A program made the translations under genes and the position numbers. This document shows, one piece after another, positions 22,822 to 27,795 of a stretch of 27,795 nt of DNA (the stretch's first letter is position 1; each line of letters begins with the position of its first letter). This DNA comes from an uncultured Blautia sp. (lineage in GTDB: Bacteria; Bacillota; Clostridia; Lachnospirales; Lachnospiraceae): positions 1 to 27,795 of the forward strand of contig CAKRRG010000038.1 of assembly GCA_934394545.1 (NCBI GenBank), in the 5' to 3' direction. The notes beneath the pieces were generated by a model that was given only the letters and a program-made list of their open reading frames with translations, was not told the origin of the DNA and did not search any database.

Positions 22822-25203
22822 TTATTTTTTAAATTCCACAATGGTAACACCGGCGTCACCTTCTCCAAACTCAGCCAGGTGGAAATCTGCTACATGCTTC
22901 TGGCGGCGGAGATAATTGTGTACGCCCTTTCTAAGAGCGCCTGTACCTTTCCCGTGTACAATTCGTACACTCTTTAAGTGGGCCAGATAAGCGTCATCCA
23001 GATATTTATCCAGTTCGGCTACCGCTTCATCAACAGTTTTACCCAGAAGGTTGATCTCGGTGGAAACACTGGCTGATTTGGACATGCGGATCTTACCTGC
23101 TCCGGTTCTGGAAAGTCCTGGCGTGTTAATAACCGGTTCATCCACCAGCTCCAGATCGGAAATATGGACCTTGGAACGGATAATACCCATCTGTACGAAA
23201 AGGAATCCCTTGGAATCAGGATGGCTGCTGACTGTTCCCTTCAGATTCATACTCAGTACATGGACAGTATCTCCCAGGGAAAGGTCTTTCGGTTTTAATT
23301 CTTTCTTCGGTTTTTTTACCGTAGTGTTCACGGACATGCCTTTTTCAGCCTTGTTCATGCGGTTACGAAGATTCTGACGTTCCTTTTCAATGGCAGCAGT
23401 ATCCACATGATCCTTCTGGAATTTGTGGAACATTTTCATGGTCTGGTCGGCGTATTCTTTGGTATCTGCAAGAATCTTGCGTGCTTCTTCATTGGCCTCT
23501 CGGAGAATCCGTTCCCTGCGTTGATCAAGCTTCTCCTGTTTGGCTTCTAATTCCTGTTTCAGAGATGCAATCTCTGCCTTATAGCGCTCTGTTTCCTGGC
23601 GCTCATTTTCAATGATTACACGGCTGTTTTCCAGGGAGGTAAGCACATCCTCGAAGGATTCGTCCTTCTGGCTGATCTGTTCTTTGGCGCGTTCAATAAT
23701 GAAATCCGGAAGTCCTAATTTAGAAGAAATGGCGAATGCATTACTTTTTCCGGGAACACCAATGAGCAAACGGTAGGTAGGACGTAAAGTCTCTACGTTA
23801 AATTCGCAGCAGGCATTTTCAACGCCATCCGTAGAAAGGGCATAAACCTTCAGCTCGCTATAATGAGTGGTCGCCATGGTCCGGATGCCCTGTTCATGAA
23901 GAAAGGACAAAATGGAAATGGCCAGTGCTGCACCTTCTGTGGGGTCAGTACCGGCTCCAAGTTCGTCAAAAAGCACCAGGGAGTCCTGGTCTGCCTTTTT
24001 CAGAAAGGATACCACGTTCGTCATATGTGAGGAAAAGGTACTAAGGGACTGCTCAATACTCTGTTCATCACCGATATCTGCGTAAACCTCCCGGAAAACA
24101 GAAAGCTGGGAACGATCCAGAGCCGGAATGTGAAGCCCTGCCTGTCCCATTAGGGTAAGAAGTCCGACTGTTTTCAGAGAAACCGTTTTACCACCGGTAT
24201 TGGGACCTGTTACTACAAGCAGATCGAAATCCTCACCAAGGCGGATATCAATGGGAACAGCCTGTTTCTTCGGGATCAGAGGGTGTCGGGCCTGCTTCAG
24301 GTGAATGCGCTTTTCCGTATTGAAAATAGGTTCTGTGGCGTTCATATCGAGTGCAAGTCCGGCTCTGGCAAAAATGAAATCCAGCTGGATCATAATATCC
24401 AGATCTGCCCGGATAGCATCTATGTGCTGGGCAGTCTGCTCACTTAAAGAAGCGAGAACGGCTTCGATTTCTTTCTGCTCCTGAAGCTCCAGTTCACGGA
24501 TGTCATTATTCAGCTTCACAATGGCAAGAGGCTCAATGAACAAGGTTGAGCCTGTGGAGGACTGGTCGTGGATCATACCAGGTACCTGTCCCTTGTATTC
24601 TGCTTTTACGGGAATACAGTAGCGTCCGTTTCGCATGGTAATAACGGAATCCTGGAGATAATTGCGGGCACTGCCATTTACCAGGGAAGCAAGTTGTGTG
24701 TGGATGCGGTCGTTGGCAACCTTCATGCTGCGACGAACATGCATCAGTCCGCTGCTGGCATCGTCACTGATTTCATCCTGGGAAAGAATACAGCGACGGA
24801 TTTCAGAAGAAAGTGGGGTTAATGGTTCCAGACTTTCGAACATGCCGTCCAGGGAATCTTCTCTTGCATCTCCCCGTTCATTACGTGCGTATGCCTTTAC
24901 ACGGTTGGTATTTTCAAGAAGACCGGCAATGGCGAGAAGCTCAGAGATTCCAAGGGAGCTTCCAATCTCCAGACGCTTCAGGGAACCGCGTACATCCTTT
25001 ACACTTCCGAAGGATATATTTCCTTTCTGAAAGAGACGGGTAAGGGCATCCTTAGTCTGGGTCTGCATATGACGGATCTCGTAAATATCTTCAGATGGCA
25101 GAAGGTTCCGGCACAGATCCTTACCCATCTGGGAGGATGCCTTCTCTGTCAGCTGATCGATAATCTTATAGTATTCAAGTGATTTTAATGCTTTTTGATT
25201 CAT
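22822..25203 (-). CDS. mutS2: Endonuclease/ATPase MutS2 with C-terminal Smr domain
   Basis: A 793-residue protein with the MutS2 layout. A helical core (LEIGSSLGISELL) precedes the Walker A GPNTGGKTVSLKT with K339 and the Walker B LVLFDELGAGTDPTEGAAL. A long charged coiled coil (about 510-630), a KOW-like segment (LSLGDTVHVLSM) and the Smr domain (HGKGTGALRKGVHNYL) complete it. MutS2 suppresses recombination and, in Bacillus subtilis, acts on collided ribosomes; which role dominates here is unknown. The first Smr motif reads INLLGKTVDEA rather than LDLRG or LDLHG, while HGKGTG is intact. The ATG at 25203 follows AGGAGA (25208-25213 on the minus strand). It heads an operon with the two-component genes. 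Confidence 0.96.
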   Translation of the reverse strand: MNQKALKSLEYYKIIDQLTEKASSQMGKDLCRNLLPSEDIYEIRHMQTQTKDALTRLFQKGNISFGSVKDVRGSLKRLEIGSSLGISELLAIAGLLENTNRVKAYARNERGDAREDSLDGMFESLEPLTPLSSEIRRCILSQDEISDDASSGLMHVRRSMKVANDRIHTQLASLVNGSARNYLQDSVITMRNGRYCIPVKAEYKGQVPGMIHDQSSTGSTLFIEPLAIVKLNNDIRELELQEQKEIEAVLASLSEQTAQHIDAIRADLDIMIQLDFIFARAGLALDMNATEPIFNTEKRIHLKQARHPLIPKKQAVPIDIRLGEDFDLLVVTGPNTGGKTVSLKTVGLLTLMGQAGLHIPALDRSQLSVFREVYADIGDEQSIEQSLSTFSSHMTNVVSFLKKADQDSLVLFDELGAGTDPTEGAALAISILSFLHEQGIRTMATTHYSELKVYALSTDGVENACCEFNVETLRPTYRLLIGVPGKSNAFAISSKLGLPDFIIERAKEQISQKDESFEDVLTSLENSRVIIENERQETERYKAEIASLKQELEAKQEKLDQRRERILREANEEARKILADTKEYADQTMKMFHKFQKDHVDTAAIEKERQNLRNRMNKAEKGMSVNTTVKKPKKELKPKDLSLGDTVHVLSMNLKGTVSSHPDSKGFLFVQMGIIRSKVHISDLELVDEPVINTPGLSRTGAGKIRMSKSASVSTEINLLGKTVDEAVAELDKYLDDAYLAHLKSVRIVHGKGTGALRKGVHNYLRRQKHVADFHLAEFGEGDAGVTIVEFKK

Positions 25204-25213
25204 AATGTCTCCT

Positions 25214-25228
25214 GTAAATAATATTTAC
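25214..25228 (-). promoter_or_regulatory. 7-1-7 inverted repeat in the mutS2 leader
   Basis: GTAAATA and TATTTAC form a perfect inverted repeat around one base, lying between the putative start of transcription and the mutS2 ribosome site. The 7-1-7 spacing is like that of Fur/PerR-type boxes, but the sequence is not a clear match to any I know. It could equally be a weak AT-rich leader hairpin. Confidence 0.35.
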
Positions 25229-25238
25229 TGCTTTCCTT

Positions 25239-25266
25239 ATTGTACATGATTTCCCGGTTATTGAAA
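25239..25266 (-). promoter_or_regulatory. Possible promoter of mutS2
   Basis: On the minus strand TTTCAA (25266-25261) and TACAAT (25244-25239) are 16 bases apart, with TG directly ahead of the -10. The leader would be about 28-30 bases. The -35 is weak. Confidence 0.4.
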
Positions 25267-25313
25267 AGGAAAAAGTGGGTAAAAATTCATAAAATGTTCA
25301 TAAATATTTGATA

Positions 25314-25322
25314 TGCTATAAA
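25314..25322 (+). promoter_or_regulatory. Extended -10 promoter of yhaM
   Basis: TGCTATAAA supplies a TGn extension and a near-consensus -10. There is no good -35 at the right spacing. The leader would be about 65 bases and includes the hairpin at 25350-25369. Confidence 0.45.
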
Positions 25323-25349
25323 AGATTTGGATTCGTTTCATATATGGTG

Positions 25350-25369
25350 ATGTTGCCCGTAGGCGACAT
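25350..25369 (+). promoter_or_regulatory. Leader hairpin upstream of yhaM
   Basis: ATGTTGCC (25350-25357) pairs with GGCGACAT (25362-25369) with one G-U pair and a CGTA loop. It ends about ten bases before the AAGGGA ribosome site. It might protect the transcript end or modulate translation; no known riboswitch is recognised. Confidence 0.4.
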
Positions 25370-25394
25370 ATCTGTTTAGAAAGGGAAAGAAAAT

Positions 25395-26342
25395 ATGCGT
25401 TTTTTAAACGAGCTGCATGAGGGGGACCGTATCAGCGGAATTTATCTGTGCAAGCAGAAACAGCCGGCTGTAACAAAGAACGGCAAGCCTTATGAAAATA
25501 TTATACTTCAGGATAAAACCGGAGTAATGGATGGCAAGATCTGGGATCCTAATTCATTGGGAATTGATGATTTTGATGCCCTGGATTATATTGAGGTCAT
25601 GGGAGATGTGACCAGTTTTGCAGGAGCTATGCAGTTGAATATTAAGCGGGTGCGTAAGGCCGGAGAGGGAGAATATAATCCGGCAGATTATCTTCCGGTA
25701 AGTGAGAATAGCACAGATGATATGTATACCCAGCTGGTGGCCATGATCGGTACGGTGAAGAATCGTTATCTGAATACACTTCTTAACAAGTTGTTTGTGG
25801 AGGATAAAGAGTTCCTGAAATCCTTTGAGGAGCATTCAGCAGCCAAGACGGTACACCACGGATTTATGGGTGGACTGATGGAGCACACCTTAAGTGTTAC
25901 CAGACTTTGTGATTATATGGCATCTGCCTATCCGGTGATCAAGAGAGATATGCTGATCACAGCAGCTCTTCTTCATGATGTGGGCAAGACCAGAGAGCTT
26001 TCCTCCTTTCCTCTGAATGACTATACAGATGAGGGACAGCTTCTGGGCCATATTATCATTGGCGCACAGATGATCCATGATCTGGCGAAGGAGATTCCGG
26101 AATTTCCGCTGGAACTGGAGAATCAATTAGTACATTGTATTCTGGCACATCACGGTGAGCTTGAGTATGGCTCTCCTAAGAAACCGGCTATGGTAGAGGC
26201 AGTTGCTTTGAATCTGGCAGACAATACGGATGCCCGTATGGAGACGCTTACTGAGATTTTTGCAGCAGATAAGAGCAAGAAGGATTGGCTGGGATATAAC
26301 AGAATATTTGAATCAAACTTAAGAAAGACAGGAGAATGGTAA
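25395..26342 (+). CDS. yhaM: 3'-5' exoribonuclease YhaM family (OB fold plus HD domain)
   Basis: The 315-residue protein has an N-terminal OB-fold nucleic-acid-binding domain (about 10-95: ENIILQDKTGVMDGKIWD). An HD-type phosphohydrolase domain follows with VHHGFMGGLMEHTLS, the LLHDVGK pair H194-D195, LGHIIIG, and LAHHGELEYGSPKKP near the end. Length and order match Bacillus subtilis YhaM, a metal-dependent exonuclease trimming RNA and single-stranded DNA 3' ends. The ATG lies about eight bases after AAGGGA. It overlaps the open frame ahead of the methyltransferase, whose start is six bases past the yhaM stop, so the two are co-transcribed. Confidence 0.92.
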   Translation: MRFLNELHEGDRISGIYLCKQKQPAVTKNGKPYENIILQDKTGVMDGKIWDPNSLGIDDFDALDYIEVMGDVTSFAGAMQLNIKRVRKAGEGEYNPADYLPVSENSTDDMYTQLVAMIGTVKNRYLNTLLNKLFVEDKEFLKSFEEHSAAKTVHHGFMGGLMEHTLSVTRLCDYMASAYPVIKRDMLITAALLHDVGKTRELSSFPLNDYTDEGQLLGHIIIGAQMIHDLAKEIPEFPLELENQLVHCILAHHGELEYGSPKKPAMVEAVALNLADNTDARMETLTEIFAADKSKKDWLGYNRIFESNLRKTGEW

Positions 26343-26347
26343 TCTTT

Positions 26348-27784
26348 ATGGAGTATCGTAAGAATGATATTGTTACGTTAAAGATTGAAGATTGCGGAAT
26401 TGACGGTGAAGGTATCGGGAAGGCTGATGGCTTCACCGTTTTTGTCAAAGATGCAGTGATCGGAGACACAGTTCGCGCAAAGATCATGAAAGCAAAGAAA
26501 AATTACGGCTATGGAAGACTGGAGGAGATCATTGCTCCATCTCCTGACCGGGTTCAGCCAGAATGTGCCTTTGCAAGACAGTGCGGAGGCTGCCAGCTTC
26601 AGGCTCTTTCCTATGAGAAGCAGCTGGAGTTTAAGACTGCCAAGGTGCGTGGACATCTGGAACGGATCGGTGGTTTTACAGATCTTCCGATGGAAGAAAT
26701 TCTGGGAATGGAGCAGCCTTTCCATTATAGAAATAAAGCGCAGTTTCCGGTAGGAAAGTCCAGGGACGGAAGAATCATTACCGGATTTTATGCAGGTCGT
26801 ACCCATAGTATTATTGAGAATCGAGACTGCGCACTTGGGGTTAAGCAGAATAAAGAAGTTCTGGATCGTGTGATCGCCCACATGGAGAAATTTCACATCC
26901 AGCCATACGATGAAAGTACAGGCAAAGGTCTGGTCCGGCATGTTCTGATCCGTTATGGCTTTTTTACAGATGAGATGATGGTCTGTCTGATCCTTAATGG
27001 TGAGAAGCTGCCGGAGGAAGAGACTCTTGTGAAATCCCTTCGGGAAATTCCGGAGACAGTCAGCGTGATGGTGAATGTAAATAAGAAACGGAATAATGTG
27101 ATTCTCGGGGAAAAAGTTCGTCTTCTCTGGGGACAGCCTTATATTACTGATAAAATCGGAGAGATTTCTTATCAGATATCTCCACTATCCTTTTTCCAGG
27201 TAAACCCTTATCAGACAGAAAGACTCTATGGAAAAGCTCTTGAATATGCAGCACTGTCCGGGAATGAGACTGTCTGGGATCTCTACTGCGGAATTGGAAC
27301 CATTTCCCTGTTCCTTGCACAGAAGGCAAAGATGGTAAGCGGCGTGGAAATTATTCCTGCAGCGATTGAAAATGCCAAAGAAAATGCCCGCCTGAATGGT
27401 TTCGATAATACGGAATTTTTTGTAGGAAAGGCAGAGGAGGTTTTGCCAAAGCAGTACGAGCATACTGGAGAGCGAGCAGATGTGATCGTTGTGGATCCGC
27501 CGCGTAAGGGCTGTGACGAGACGTTACTTGCTACGATTATTGAAATGCAGCCGGACCGGGTGGTTTATGTAAGCTGCGATAGCGCAACTCTTGCAAGAGA
27601 TCTTAAGTATCTTTGCGAAAGAGGATATGAGCTGAAGAAGGTCTGCCCTGTTGATATGTTCCCAAATACTGTGTCGGTGGAAACTGTGTGCCTCTTGAGC
27701 AACCGAAAACCAGATACCACGGTAAAACTCAGCGTGGATATGGATGATTACTACCGTATTAAAGATGGTAAAGAGCCTAAATAA
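26348..27784 (+). CDS. rlmD: 23S rRNA (uracil-5-)-methyltransferase, RlmD/RumA type
   Basis: The 478-residue enzyme has an N-terminal TRAM domain (about 5-62). It is followed by iron-sulphur cysteines C73, C79, C82 (CAFARQCGGC) and C161 (NRDCALG). The SAM-binding methyltransferase region contains FFQVNPYQTE, WDLYCGIGTISLF, VVDPPRKGC and the catalytic C410 in YVSCDSATLARDL. It methylates U1939-type positions of 23S rRNA; a related RlmCD or tRNA (TrmA-like) target cannot be excluded by sequence alone. The start is taken as ATG 26348, twelve bases after GGAGA, because it gives the usual short lead into the TRAM domain. An ATG at 26336 overlaps yhaM and is too close to that site. The gene is complete, ending 11 bases before the window edge. 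Confidence 0.9.
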   Translation: MEYRKNDIVTLKIEDCGIDGEGIGKADGFTVFVKDAVIGDTVRAKIMKAKKNYGYGRLEEIIAPSPDRVQPECAFARQCGGCQLQALSYEKQLEFKTAKVRGHLERIGGFTDLPMEEILGMEQPFHYRNKAQFPVGKSRDGRIITGFYAGRTHSIIENRDCALGVKQNKEVLDRVIAHMEKFHIQPYDESTGKGLVRHVLIRYGFFTDEMMVCLILNGEKLPEEETLVKSLREIPETVSVMVNVNKKRNNVILGEKVRLLWGQPYITDKIGEISYQISPLSFFQVNPYQTERLYGKALEYAALSGNETVWDLYCGIGTISLFLAQKAKMVSGVEIIPAAIENAKENARLNGFDNTEFFVGKAEEVLPKQYEHTGERADVIVVDPPRKGCDETLLATIIEMQPDRVVYVSCDSATLARDLKYLCERGYELKKVCPVDMFPNTVSVETVCLLSNRKPDTTVKLSVDMDDYYRIKDGKEPK

Positions 27785-27795
27785 AACCGAATAAT

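Noticed and set aside
1..27795. CRISPR arrays, tRNA or rRNA genes, insertion sequences, phage or defence genes
   Set aside because: I read through for spaced direct repeats, transposase motifs and cloverleaf-like sequences and saw none I could support.

Overview
The window looks like chromosome of an anaerobic gut Firmicute of the Lachnospiraceae (Blautia/Dorea/Ruminococcus-like; genus not resolvable by eye). Grounds: moderate to low GC, strong GGAGG ribosome sites, YesM/YesN-type regulators, a B12-dependent radical SAM protein, YhaM and MutS2, and sugar ABC genes without their own ATPase. No rRNA, tRNA, transposase, phage gene or CRISPR array was seen. All genes look intact except the nagB-like gene cut by the left edge.

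Region 1 (1-10875) is a glycan-utilisation locus. A divergent nagB start lies at the edge. A promoter at 254-282 drives a histidine kinase, an AraC-type response regulator and a lipoprotein sugar-binding protein, ending at a hairpin terminator (4049-4091). A second unit holds a paralogous binding protein, a terminator-like attenuator, two permeases, a cytoplasmic GH29 alpha-L-fucosidase, a cysteine-rich Gfo/Idh/MocA oxidoreductase and a GNAT-C-like protein of unknown function. The likely logic is that the two-component system senses a fucosylated glycan, the transporter imports it using a shared ATPase encoded elsewhere, and the cytoplasmic enzymes process it.

Region 2 (10891-14881) is an amino-sugar/galactose nucleotide-sugar module: an RmlA-like nucleotidyltransferase, a NahK-like anomeric kinase, GalE and a HAD phosphatase, closed by a UUCG-loop terminator. 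The first gene and galE each have an extended -10 promoter followed at once by an inverted repeat with related sequence, suggesting shared control. The module fits salvage of GlcNAc/GalNAc released from the same host glycans.

Region 3 (14883-20650) is one tightly packed operon: a GT-C-like membrane protein, a thioredoxin reductase homologue lacking the usual NADPH motifs, a B12-binding radical SAM/DUF4080-like protein, a 34-residue membrane protein, a stand-alone AIR-synthase C-terminal domain and TrmL.

Region 4 (20683-25266) is transcribed leftwards: mutS2, then an OmpR-type regulator and its kinase. Region 5 (25314-27784) runs rightwards with yhaM and an RlmD/RumA-type 23S rRNA methyltransferase.

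The best leads for something undescribed are the paired galactose-module leaders, the GH29-Gfo/Idh-GNAT-C trio, the binding protein that appears to have lost its lipobox cysteine, and the redox/radical operon with its mini-protein. I found no clear-cut novel defence or mobile system.
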